Of a stretch of 8,816 nt of DNA, positions 1-7,132 are shown one piece after another. Below the pieces are notes generated by a model. The model was given only the letters and a program-made list of their open reading frames with translations. It was not told the origin of the DNA and did not search any database. The stretch's first letter is position 1. Every line of letters starts with the position of its first letter. Source of the stretch: Niveispirillum sp. (GTDB lineage Bacteria; Pseudomonadota; Alphaproteobacteria; Azospirillales; Azospirillaceae); the NCBI GenBank assembly GCA_016463045.1, contig JAEMSB010000159.1:1-8816 (forward strand), read 5' to 3'. Both the position numbers and the translations under genes were made by a program.

Positions 1-806
1 TCATAGACGATCAGGGCGTGCATGCCGTTGTCGCGGAAGAACTCGCCCATGGCCGCACCCGTATAGGGGGCCAGGAACTGCAGCGGCGCCGGCTCGGAAG
101 CGGTGGCGGCCACGACGATGGAATATTCCATCGCGCCGTTCTCTTCGAGCGTCTTCACGATCTGGGCCACGGTGGAGCGCTTCTGGCCCACGGCGACATA
201 GATGCAGTACAGCTTCTTGGACTCGTCGTCGCCCTTGTTGATACCCTTCTGGTTGATGAAGGTATCCAGAGCAATGGCGGTCTTGCCGGTCTGACGGTCA
301 CCGATGATCAGCTCGCGCTGGCCACGGCCGACGGGCACCAGGGCGTCAATCGCCTTCAGGCCGGTCTGCATCGGCTCATGCACCGACTTACGCGGAATGA
401 TGCCCGGGGCCTTCACTTCCACGCGCTGACGGGTCACATCGGTCAGCGGACCCTTGCCGTCGATCGGGTTGCCCAGACCGTCAACAACGCGGCCCAGCAG
501 GCCACGGCCCACCGGCACCTCAACGATGGCGCCGGTACGCTTGACGACGTCGCCTTCCTTGATGGTACGGTCGGAACCGAAAATCACCACGCCGACATTG
601 TCGGTTTCGAGGTTCAGGGCCATGCCCTTGACCCCGCCGGGGAATTCAACCATCTCGCCGGCCTGGACCTTGTCCAGACCATGGATACGGGCCACGCCGT
701 CACCGATGGACAGAACCTGGCCCACTTCGGCGACATCGGCTTCGTTGCCGAAGTTCGCGATCTGCTGCTTCAGGATCGCGGAAATCTCAGCGGCGCGGAT
801 TTCCAT
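1..806 (-). CDS. atpA: F1 ATP synthase subunit alpha, partial (N-terminal half)
   Basis: This encodes the alpha subunit of the membrane-associated F1Fo ATP synthase, which forms the catalytic hexamer with beta and binds a non-catalytic nucleotide. The gene starts at an ATG at 806 and leaves the window at position 1, so about 268 of the usual roughly 510 residues are present. The N-terminus (MEIRAAEISAILKQQI) and the beta-barrel domain are typical. The P-loop GDRQTGKT lies at residues 169-176, the same numbering as in E. coli AtpA, so there are no indels before it. The window ends at the IVYD strand, just before the region of Walker B. The ATG overlaps the atpH stop codon by one base (TAATG), which implies translational coupling within an atpHAGDC-type operon. 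A G-rich stretch in the last atpH codons can serve as the ribosome binding site. Identification is secure. Confidence 0.98.
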   Translation of the reverse strand, partial: MEIRAAEISAILKQQIANFGNEADVAEVGQVLSIGDGVARIHGLDKVQAGEMVEFPGGVKGMALNLETDNVGVVIFGSDRTIKEGDVVKRTGAIVEVPVGRGLLGRVVDGLGNPIDGKGPLTDVTRQRVEVKAPGIIPRKSVHEPMQTGLKAIDALVPVGRGQRELIIGDRQTGKTAIALDTFINQKGINKGDDESKKLYCIYVAVGQKRSTVAQIVKTLEENGAMEYSIVVAATASEPAPLQFLAPYTGAAMGEFFRDNGMHALIVY

Positions 807-1366
807 TATCCAACCCCTTTCATGGCGAGTTTCAGCTTATTGAGCTTGGTGCGCACGGAGCTATCCACCATGCGGGAACCGATTTTAACGATCATGCCGC
901 CGATCAGCGAGGGATCGACCTTCACATCCAACTTGACGTTGGAGCCTTCGCTCTTGTTCAGAGCGGCGGCGAGGTCGTTCCACTGCGCATCTGTCAGCGG
1001 ACGAGCAACGGTGACGCGCGCCGTGCTTTCGCCACGGCGGCGGGCCAGTTCGGCCAGATACCCGTCGATCATGCCCGGAAGGGCGAAGAGGCGGCGATTG
1101 CGCGCCACCAGCCCCACGAACTTCCGCACGAGTTCCCCGATGCCAGCCGCAGCCAGGACGGCTTCCATAGCGCGTTCCTGTTCGTTGCGGGCGAGCAGCG
1201 GGCTGCCGATCAAGCGGCGGAGGTCCGCGCTTTCAGCGAGCAGAGCCTTGATGGACGCCAGATCCTGGGCCGTCTGGTCCAGGGCCTGCTGCCCATCCGC
1301 GAGATCGAACAGAGCGCTCGCATAGCGCGAGGCGAGTTCGGAGACGCCAGTCCCTTCGGTTGCCAC
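806..1366 (-). CDS. atpH: F1 ATP synthase subunit delta (OSCP)
   Basis: This encodes the delta subunit, the OSCP-type peripheral stalk protein that ties the F1 head (top of the alpha subunits) to the b-subunit stator of Fo. The 186-residue length is usual. The N-terminal helical domain begins with the family pattern SELASRYASALFDLA (residues 9-23). The C-terminal part carries the conserved region with DPSLIGGMIVKIGSRMVDSS around residues 151-170. The start is a GTG at 1366, preceded by GAGG at about 1372-1375 (minus strand). An in-frame TAA lies a few codons upstream and no other start codon intervenes, so the GTG is well supported. It is the first gene of the operon here; its stop TAA shares one base with the atpA start. 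No priA or other usual upstream neighbour is visible; a noncoding leader follows instead. Confidence 0.97.
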   Translation of the reverse strand: MATEGTGVSELASRYASALFDLADGQQALDQTAQDLASIKALLAESADLRRLIGSPLLARNEQERAMEAVLAAAGIGELVRKFVGLVARNRRLFALPGMIDGYLAELARRRGESTARVTVARPLTDAQWNDLAAALNKSEGSNVKLDVKVDPSLIGGMIVKIGSRMVDSSVRTKLNKLKLAMKGVG

Positions 1367-1392
1367 TGGTAACCTCGGTTAAAGTCCGTGGA

Positions 1393-1408
1393 CCTGAATA
1401 ATTTCAGG
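1393..1408. promoter_or_regulatory. Inverted repeat in the atpH 5' leader
   Basis: CCTGAA and TTCAGG form a perfect 6-base inverted repeat around the centre TAAT (plus-strand reading). It lies 27-42 bases upstream of the atpH GTG start, in the most AT-rich spot of the leader. It could be an operator, part of a promoter, or a small RNA hairpin in the 5' untranslated region. No convincing -35/-10 pair could be assigned to the atp operon; the best minus-strand candidate (TTGCGT with TTACAT, about 1470-1500) is weak. Confidence 0.3.
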
Positions 1409-1752
1409 ACGTTAGCAATGATCGGCCATCCCGGAGGAGGACCCACCGGTGTCGAGCGAGCGAGCATGTAACACAGCCATAGCCCCTACGCAACAGCGCG
1501 CCTGTGGATTGGGGGTATGCGGTTTTGCACCGCTTCCCTTGGATTTGGCCAGCAACCGCGCCGCTTTACGACCTTCGTCGCATCATTACGCTGTGCAGTT
1601 GCGAGATGGCTTTTTCCTAGCAGGCGGCTAACCTGACCTTCCGCATGCCCTATGCTTTTGGACTGCCAGGGATTAAGGCCGCATTAAGGGTGCGGGAGCA
1701 GGCTGGCCCCAGGTGCGCAGATACCCGTGCCACCAAAGTCCGAGGCCATGCC
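1409..1752. other. Noncoding region upstream of atpH and the unknown 109-residue gene
   Basis: This stretch of about 340 bases between the atp operon and the small plus-strand gene has no gene I can support. An open frame at 1449-1631 has arginine/alanine/cysteine-rich composition, no recognisable pattern and no ribosome binding site. The region must hold the minus-strand promoter of the atp operon and probably the plus-strand promoter for the gene at 1753. A small hairpin (GCGGT/ACCGC, 5-base stem, around 1520-1535) is visible. If the gene at 1753 actually begins at the earlier in-frame ATG at 1645, the noncoding part is shorter. Confidence 0.5.
1742..1745 (+). promoter_or_regulatory. Shine-Dalgarno supporting the 1753 start
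   Basis: GAGG sits 7 bases ahead of the ATG at 1753. The alternative in-frame ATG at 1645 has no comparable purine-rich sequence in front of it. This is why the shorter start was chosen for the small unknown gene. Confidence 0.5.
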
Positions 1753-2082
1753 ATGTGCGTCATTCTGCCCTTTGCCCGCCAGCGTTTCACCCCCATGGAC
1801 ATGGTCGCCTGGAAGTCCATCCTGGCTGACCGCCGCCGCCGCGGCCTATGGCAGCGCACGGAAAGGTCCAGCACCCGCGAGCGTGATTGGATTCTCGTCT
1901 GGCTGCCAGGCCTGAAGGACCCCAGCCTGCGGCTGGAGCGCGATACCCAGGGCACCTACCGCCTGTCCTTCCATGATGGCAGGGGCTGGTTCCAGTTCCG
2001 TCAGGGGCCGGAAATCATTGACTGTCTGGCCCATGAGGAGCCGACGGACCGCCTGCACCCGGCGGCGCGCAGGGCTGATTAA
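1753..2082 (+). CDS. Unknown small protein, 109 residues
   Basis: I do not recognise a family. The 109-residue product starts MCVILPFARQRF and is basic, with an arginine-rich run (RRRR near residue 27). It is rich in tryptophan (WKSI, LWQR, DWILVWLPG, GWFQF). The central part alternates hydrophobic and charged residues in a way that suggests a small beta-rich fold; there is no signal peptide or membrane segment. The frame extends upstream to an ATG at 1645 (145 residues), but the extension is low-complexity in character and lacks a ribosome binding site. The stop codon lies in GATTAATC and overlaps the stop of the converging lipid kinase by two bases, so the genes are tail to tail with no room for a terminator. 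Codon use with G/C at third positions and a frame free of stops support a real gene, but only moderately. Confidence 0.6.
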   Translation: MCVILPFARQRFTPMDMVAWKSILADRRRRGLWQRTERSSTRERDWILVWLPGLKDPSLRLERDTQGTYRLSFHDGRGWFQFRQGPEIIDCLAHEEPTDRLHPAARRAD

Positions 2083-2996
2083 TCACCCCCGCCCACCACG
2101 CGCAGACGACCACCCCATATAGATATGTCGACGGGCAGGCGGGCGATGGTATCGCCATCGCCCTGCACCGGTTCCGCCACCGGCCCCTCGATCCGGGCGG
2201 CGACGGCCGGCAGGACCAAGACATCCGACCGTCCGGGCAGCAGACCCAGGGTCATTGCCGCGGCATAGTTCAGGGCCGCCAGCCGCCCCGGCCGTGTGAA
2301 CAGCACCGCGTGCAGCACCGGCTGCTCCAGCCGCACGTCCGGGGCCAGAACAAAGGTTCCGGCATAGAAATGACCCTTGCACAGGATACAGCTGACCGCC
2401 CTATGCCGGCTGATCCCGCCATCAGGCGCCGTTAGCGTCACTTCATAATCCAGAGACGGCCCCGCCAGAATCTCCCGCAGGCCACCCAACGCATAGGCGC
2501 CCTTGCCGATCCGCCGCTTCAAGGCCGGGTCGATACCCGCGACCACACGGGCATCCATCCCCACCCCGGCCATCATGGTGAACAGGCGACCATTGGCCAT
2601 ACCGGCATGAACTGTCAGGGCCGGCCCCAGGGCCAATTGTCTGCCGATTCGCACCGCCGATCCCGTTAGGCCCAGTTCGTGGGCCAGGACATTGGCCGTG
2701 CCCAACGGCACCACACCCAGCGGCGGCAGGTCGGACAGGCCAGAGGCGGCCATGCCGTTCACCACCTCGTTGATGGTGCCATCCCCGCCGGCGGCGACGA
2801 TGATATCAGCTGTACCTGACCGGGCCAGATCGCGGGCAATGGCGGTGGCATGGCCCGCCGCATCCGTCGTGTGCAGCGACACTACCGCCCCGGCATCGGT
2901 GGCGGCAGCCATCACCTGCTCCACAAGCCCCGGCCGGCGGCGCCCGGCGACGGGATTGAAGATGATCGCCACCCGGCGATCCAGTCCATGTGACAT
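2079..2996 (-). CDS. Diacylglycerol kinase-family lipid kinase (YegS/DagK-like)
   Basis: This encodes a soluble or membrane-peripheral lipid kinase of the diacylglycerol kinase catalytic-domain family (DagK, YegS, BmrU). These enzymes phosphorylate diacylglycerol or related lipids using ATP. From the ATG at 2996 the protein has 305 residues, the usual size. Visible motifs are NPVAG at 14-18 (nucleotide-binding loop), GGDGTINEV at 70-78 (the family signature) and PLGTANVLAHEL at 97-108. The C-terminal half is the beta-sandwich typical of the family. The frame continues upstream to 3104, but that extension (cysteine/serine-rich) is unlike the family and covers the divergent regulatory region, so it was excluded. 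GGAG lies about 11 bases before the chosen ATG, a rather long spacing. It is divergent from the phosphoesterase/glycosyltransferase pair and converges with the unknown gene to its left. The exact lipid substrate cannot be told from sequence. Confidence 0.9.
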   Translation of the reverse strand: MSHGLDRRVAIIFNPVAGRRRPGLVEQVMAAATDAGAVVSLHTTDAAGHATAIARDLARSGTADIIVAAGGDGTINEVVNGMAASGLSDLPPLGVVPLGTANVLAHELGLTGSAVRIGRQLALGPALTVHAGMANGRLFTMMAGVGMDARVVAGIDPALKRRIGKGAYALGGLREILAGPSLDYEVTLTAPDGGISRHRAVSCILCKGHFYAGTFVLAPDVRLEQPVLHAVLFTRPGRLAALNYAAAMTLGLLPGRSDVLVLPAVAARIEGPVAEPVQGDGDTIARLPVDISIWGGRLRVVGGGD

Positions 2997-3011
2997 TTCC
3001 AGTACATCTCC

Positions 3012-3051
3012 ATGAAGGATCGATGAAGTGGCAATGTAGTATTGATGACAG
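3012..3051 (-). promoter_or_regulatory. Four tandem 11-base-period heptamers resembling a PhoB (Pho) box
   Basis: Read on the minus strand, four heptamers start exactly 11 bases apart: CTGTCAT (3051-3045), ACTACAT (3040-3034), ACTTCAT (3029-3023) and CCTTCAT (3018-3012), each separated by 4 bases. All end in CAT. The PhoB consensus is CTGTCAT-N4-CTGTCAT, that is, direct repeats with an 11-base period; the units match it at 7, 3, 4 and 5 of 7 positions. The orientation points toward the lipid kinase, whose start is only about 15 bases beyond the last unit. The plus-strand operon lies on the other side. The period is exact, but the weaker units make this a candidate rather than a certain site. 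Confidence 0.45.
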
Positions 3052-3097
3052 CATGAAGAAGTTTTAGCGGATGCAGTAGAAATAGACCTTAAGCAGA

Positions 3098-3127
3098 CTG
3101 ACATTGCACCAGATGAAGCGGTATAGA
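3098..3127 (+). promoter_or_regulatory. Candidate sigma70-type promoter for the phosphoesterase/glycosyltransferase pair
   Basis: CTGACA at 3098-3103 matches five of six -35 consensus bases. It is followed after 18 bases by TATAGA at 3122-3127 as a -10 element. Transcription would begin near 3134, leaving a leader of roughly 70 bases before the ATG at 3206. The -35 also reads CTGACAT, one mismatch from a Pho half-site, but the following heptamer is a poor match. Confidence 0.4.
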
Positions 3128-3195
3128 ACGGCGCGATCCGCTATGGCTAGTCTTTAATTCGTGGCGGGCGATTGGTGGTTGGGTTGACCGGCGAT

Positions 3196-3202
3196 GGGGG
3201 AA
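3196..3202 (+). promoter_or_regulatory. Shine-Dalgarno supporting the 3206 start
   Basis: A GGGGGAA run lies a few bases ahead of the ATG at 3206. The other in-frame ATG, at 3194, has only weak purine content upstream and itself abuts this run. The product therefore probably begins MLGDGD, four residues shorter than the longest frame. Confidence 0.45.
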
Positions 3203-3205
3203 CAT

Positions 3206-3991
3206 ATGCTGGGCGACGGGGACGTGTTGCGCTATCGCGCCATCTGGCTGTCGGACATCCATTTGGGGACACGTGGATGTCAGGCAGACATGCTGTTGGA
3301 TTTCCTGAAACATACCGAATCCGATGTGCTGTATCTGGTCGGCGATATCGTCGATGGCTGGCGGCTGAAGAAAAGCTGGTATTGGCCACAGTCGCATAAT
3401 GATGTGGTGCAAAAAATCCTGCGCCGCGCCCGCAAGGGCGCCCAGGTCTTCATGATTCCCGGCAATCATGACGAGGCGTTCCGCGACTATATCGGCCTGC
3501 AATTCGGTGGCGTGACCATCCTGGAGGACACGATCCACACGGCAGCTGACGGCAAGCGCTATCTGGTCATCCATGGGGACCAGTTCGATGCGGTTGTGCG
3601 CTACGCCAAGTGGTTGGCCTTCGTGGGCGACACGGCCTACACGTTCCTGCTCTGGCTCAACACCCTGTTGAACAAGGCGCGGCGCAAGCTGGGTTTCCCC
3701 TATTGGTCGCTATCCGCCTACCTGAAGCACAAGACCAAGAAGGCCGTTGAATTCATCGGCGATTACGAGACCGCCCTGACCGACGAGGCACGCCGGCGGC
3801 AGGTGGACGGGGTCATCTGCGGCCATATCCACCATGCCGAAATCCGCGACATGGATGGCGTGCTTTACGTGAACGATGGGGATTGGGTCGAATCATGCAC
3901 CGCACTGGTGGAACATCCCGATGGACGGCTGGAGATCCTGCGCTGGGCGGATATTGTCGCCGCCCGGCAGGCGGTGAAGGCGGCGGCGTGA
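3206..3991 (+). CDS. Metallophosphoesterase, UDP-2,3-diacylglucosamine diphosphatase (LpxH)/PlcP-like family
   Basis: This encodes a two-metal calcineurin-like phosphoesterase of 261 residues. The metal-ligand motifs occur in order: SDIHLG (16-21), GDIVD (46-50), GNHDE (86-90), IHGD (122-125) and GHIHH (206-210). Automatic annotation would call it a UDP-2,3-diacylglucosamine diphosphatase, the lipid A enzyme LpxH. However, the flanking wording (WYWPQSHNDVV at 58-68, GFPYWSLS at 163-170, CGHIHHAEIRD at 205-215, DWVESCTALVEH at 226-237) is what I recall from rhizobial PlcP, a phospholipase C induced by phosphate starvation that releases diacylglycerol from phospholipids. Many alphaproteobacteria use LpxI for the lipid A step, which also leaves room for a PlcP role. 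The stop codon overlaps the start of a glycosyltransferase gene by 4 bases, so the two are translationally coupled. There is no signal peptide, so it should act at the cytoplasmic face of the inner membrane. The alternative start is the ATG at 3194. Confidence 0.88.
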   Translation: MLGDGDVLRYRAIWLSDIHLGTRGCQADMLLDFLKHTESDVLYLVGDIVDGWRLKKSWYWPQSHNDVVQKILRRARKGAQVFMIPGNHDEAFRDYIGLQFGGVTILEDTIHTAADGKRYLVIHGDQFDAVVRYAKWLAFVGDTAYTFLLWLNTLLNKARRKLGFPYWSLSAYLKHKTKKAVEFIGDYETALTDEARRRQVDGVICGHIHHAEIRDMDGVLYVNDGDWVESCTALVEHPDGRLEILRWADIVAARQAVKAAA

Positions 3992-5016
3992 AGCTGCTGA
4001 TCGTCACGGATGCCTGGCATCCGCAGGTCAATGGCGTCGTGCGCACCCTGACGACGACGCGGGCCGAACTGGAACGGCTGGGACATAAGGTGGAGGTGAT
4101 CGCCCCCGACCGGTTCCGTACCATCCCCATGCCGACCTACCCGGAAATCCGTCTGGCCCTGGCACCCGGCCGGCGGGTACGGCAGATGATTGAGGCGGCA
4201 CAGCCCGACGCCATCCATATCGCCACCGAAGGTCCGCTGGGATTCGCGGCCCGGCGGTATTGCCTGAAACACAAGCTGCCCTTCACCACGGCCTATCACA
4301 CGCGGTTCCCAGAATATGTGCGCGACAGGGCGCCGGTGCCGCTGTCGCTGTCCTACGCCTTCATCCGGCGCTTCCATGCGCCGGCCCATTCGGTGATGGT
4401 GGCGACAGCCAGTATCGAGGCCGACCTGGAAAGGCGCGGCTTCACCAATATCCGCCGCTGGTCGCGCGGGGTGGATACCGACCTGTTCCGCCCCGGCCCC
4501 AAGGACCTGTTCGCCCATCTGCCACGCCCCGTCTTCATCTCGGTGGGCCGGGTGGCCGTGGAAAAGAATATCGAGGCGTTTCTGTCGCTGGACCTGCCGG
4601 GATCGAAGGTCGTGGTGGGCGATGGGCCACAATTGGCCGAGTTGAAAGCCAGATATCCGGACGTCACCTTCGTGGGCGCCAAGCATGGCGAGGATCTAGC
4701 CCGGCATTACGCCGCCGCCGATGTCTTCGTCTTCCCCTCGCGCACCGACACGTTCGGCCTGGTGCTGCTGGAAGCACTGGCGTCGGGCCTGCCCGTGGCG
4801 GCCTTCCCCGTGCCGGGGCCGCTGGACGTGATCGGCGACAGCCCGGCAGGCGTGTTGAGCGAGGATCTGCGGGCGGCGTGTTTACAGGCGGTAGGCATCG
4901 AACCCACGGTCTGTCGTAACCATGCCCTGGGCTTTTCCTGGCAATCCTGCGCGCAGCAGTTCCTGGCGAACCTGCGGCCCTTCACAGCAGAGGGGCTGGC
5001 GGATCAGGCGGCTTGA
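3988..5016 (+). CDS. GT4-family glycosyltransferase, possibly making a glycolipid
   Basis: This encodes a 342-residue GT-B fold retaining glycosyltransferase of the GT4 type, which moves a sugar from a nucleotide-sugar donor to an acceptor. The N-terminal acceptor domain opens KLLIVTDAWHPQVNGVVRTL (residues 2-21), with the glycine-rich loop and the HTRFPEY motif at 104-110. The C-terminal donor domain has GVDTDLF (161-167), SVGRVAVEKN (185-194) and the E-x7-E type motif in SRTDTFGLVLLEA (251-263). The start is a GTG at 3988 overlapping the phosphoesterase stop (GTGA). The longer frame back to 3883 lies wholly inside the upstream gene and is not credible. The coupling suggests the acceptor is the lipid product of the phosphoesterase, such as diacylglycerol, as in plcP-agt pairs. 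The sugar donor cannot be told from sequence; dimannoside- or glucosyl-transferases of the same family are alternatives. Confidence 0.9.
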   Translation: MKLLIVTDAWHPQVNGVVRTLTTTRAELERLGHKVEVIAPDRFRTIPMPTYPEIRLALAPGRRVRQMIEAAQPDAIHIATEGPLGFAARRYCLKHKLPFTTAYHTRFPEYVRDRAPVPLSLSYAFIRRFHAPAHSVMVATASIEADLERRGFTNIRRWSRGVDTDLFRPGPKDLFAHLPRPVFISVGRVAVEKNIEAFLSLDLPGSKVVVGDGPQLAELKARYPDVTFVGAKHGEDLARHYAAADVFVFPSRTDTFGLVLLEALASGLPVAAFPVPGPLDVIGDSPAGVLSEDLRAACLQAVGIEPTVCRNHALGFSWQSCAQQFLANLRPFTAEGLADQAA

Positions 5017-5044
5017 GGGGAGGCATAGTAGCCCTCACTGCCTC

Positions 5045-5098
5045 GTCGCTCCCTCACCCTCCCGTCGGCTAGTGCCGACGGGAGGGTGAGGGAGCGAC
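5045..5098. repeat. Long perfect intergenic hairpin (25-base stem, 4-base loop)
   Basis: Bases 5045-5069 and 5074-5098 are perfect reverse complements around the loop TAGT. The stem is GC-rich, with one strand purine-rich (GGGAGGGTGAGGGAG). It lies in the 103-base gap between the converging glycosyltransferase and murA, so a transcript of either gene would carry it at the 3' end. There is no T-run on either side, so it is not a standard intrinsic terminator. It looks like a dispersed REP-type palindrome. It may protect mRNA 3' ends or stop transcription from both sides. Confidence 0.85.
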
Positions 5099-5119
5099 AG
5101 TTCCAAGAGGGAAGCCCCC

Positions 5120-6409
<1,290 letters not shown>

Positions 6410-6444
6410 GGAATGTTCGTTTCGTCAGAAGAGGTATTTGGATG

Positions 6445-6467
6445 CGCGGCCCGGACCATGGGCCGCG
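6445..6467. repeat. Hairpin in the dcd-murA gap
   Basis: CGCGGCCC (6445-6452) and GGGCCGCG (6460-6467) form a perfect 8-base stem with a 7-base loop, between dcd and murA. There is no T-run after it in either direction. It could partly attenuate or stabilise the dcd-murA transcript, but nothing shows that it ends transcription. Confidence 0.4.
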
Positions 6468-6492
6468 ATGATGGCGGATCAGGGGCAGACGA

Positions 6493-7047
6493 TCACAGCC
6501 GCGCCAGGGTGACGCCGCGCTGCTTCATATACTTGCCGGCCCGGTCGGCATAGCTGACCTCGCACGGGCTGGCGCCCTGGAAGAACAGGAACTGGCACAG
6601 GCCCTCATTCGCATAGACCTTGGCCGGCAGCGGCGTGGTGTTGGAAATTTCCAGCGTCACATGCCCTTCCCATTCCGGTTCCAGCGGCGTGACATTCACA
6701 ATCAGGCCGCAGCGGGCATAGGTGGACTTACCCAGGCAGACGACCAGCACATCGCGCGGAATGCGGAAATATTCCACTGTCCGGGCCAGCACGAAGCTGT
6801 TGGGCGGGATGACGCAGACATCGGTCTCGCGGTCGACAAAGCTGGTGGCGTCGAACTTCTTGGGATCGACCACGGCATTGTCGATATTGGTGAATATCTT
6901 GAATTCCGGGGCAACGCGCGCGTCATAGCCATAGGAGGAGAGGCCGTAGGAGATCACGCCCTCGCGCTTCTGCGCCTCCACGAACGGCTCGATCATGCCG
7001 TGCCTGGTGGCCTGTTCGCGTATCCAGCTGTCGGGCATAATCGGCAT
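6493..7047 (-). CDS. dcd: dCTP deaminase
   Basis: This encodes a cytoplasmic homotrimeric enzyme that deaminates dCTP to dUTP and ammonia, supplying dUMP for thymidylate synthesis. The product is 184 residues from the ATG at 7047 (MPIMPDSWIREQA), the usual alphaproteobacterial length and N-terminus. GGGGA precedes this ATG by about 6 bases, and the open frame to 7104 upstream has no family resemblance. Conserved segments are SYGLSSYGYDAR (33-44), VIPPNSFVLART (79-90), LGKSTYARCG (105-114) and EGHVTLEISN (127-136), which includes the catalytic glutamate E133 (E138 in E. coli). A fused dUTPase (bifunctional archaeal-type) is unlikely given the standard length. It lies between a small charged-protein gene and murA on the same strand, with gaps of about 85 bases on each side. 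Confidence 0.97.
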   Translation of the reverse strand: MPIMPDSWIREQATRHGMIEPFVEAQKREGVISYGLSSYGYDARVAPEFKIFTNIDNAVVDPKKFDATSFVDRETDVCVIPPNSFVLARTVEYFRIPRDVLVVCLGKSTYARCGLIVNVTPLEPEWEGHVTLEISNTTPLPAKVYANEGLCQFLFFQGASPCEVSYADRAGKYMKQRGVTLARL

Positions 7048-7132
7048 GTCGGTCCCCCACTTCCCCAATATCGTGCACCGCCCATCCACGGGGCCGGCGC
7101 GCAAGACCTTGTAGCCCAGCCCTATCGCTCAC

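Noticed and set aside
18..1325. A 435-codon plus-strand open frame across the atp genes
   Set aside because: It is antisense to atpA and atpH, both of which are certain. Its protein is histidine/alanine/arginine-rich with no family pattern, as expected for the opposite strand of GC-rich coding DNA.
2997..3104. An N-terminal extension of the lipid kinase to 3104
   Set aside because: The extra 36 residues are cysteine/serine-rich and unlike the family, which normally begins just before the NPxxG loop. The stretch also holds an 11-base-period repeat and is AT-richer than the genes.
3098..3115. A second Pho box on the plus strand overlapping the -35 at 3098
   Set aside because: CTGACAT is one base from a half-site, but the heptamer 11 bases on (CCAGATG) barely matches, and the distance to the -10 is shorter than in typical PhoB promoters.
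3865..4686. A 273-codon minus-strand open frame opposite the phosphoesterase/glycosyltransferase pair
   Set aside because: It lies opposite two well-supported genes and has no recognisable motif; it reflects high GC content.
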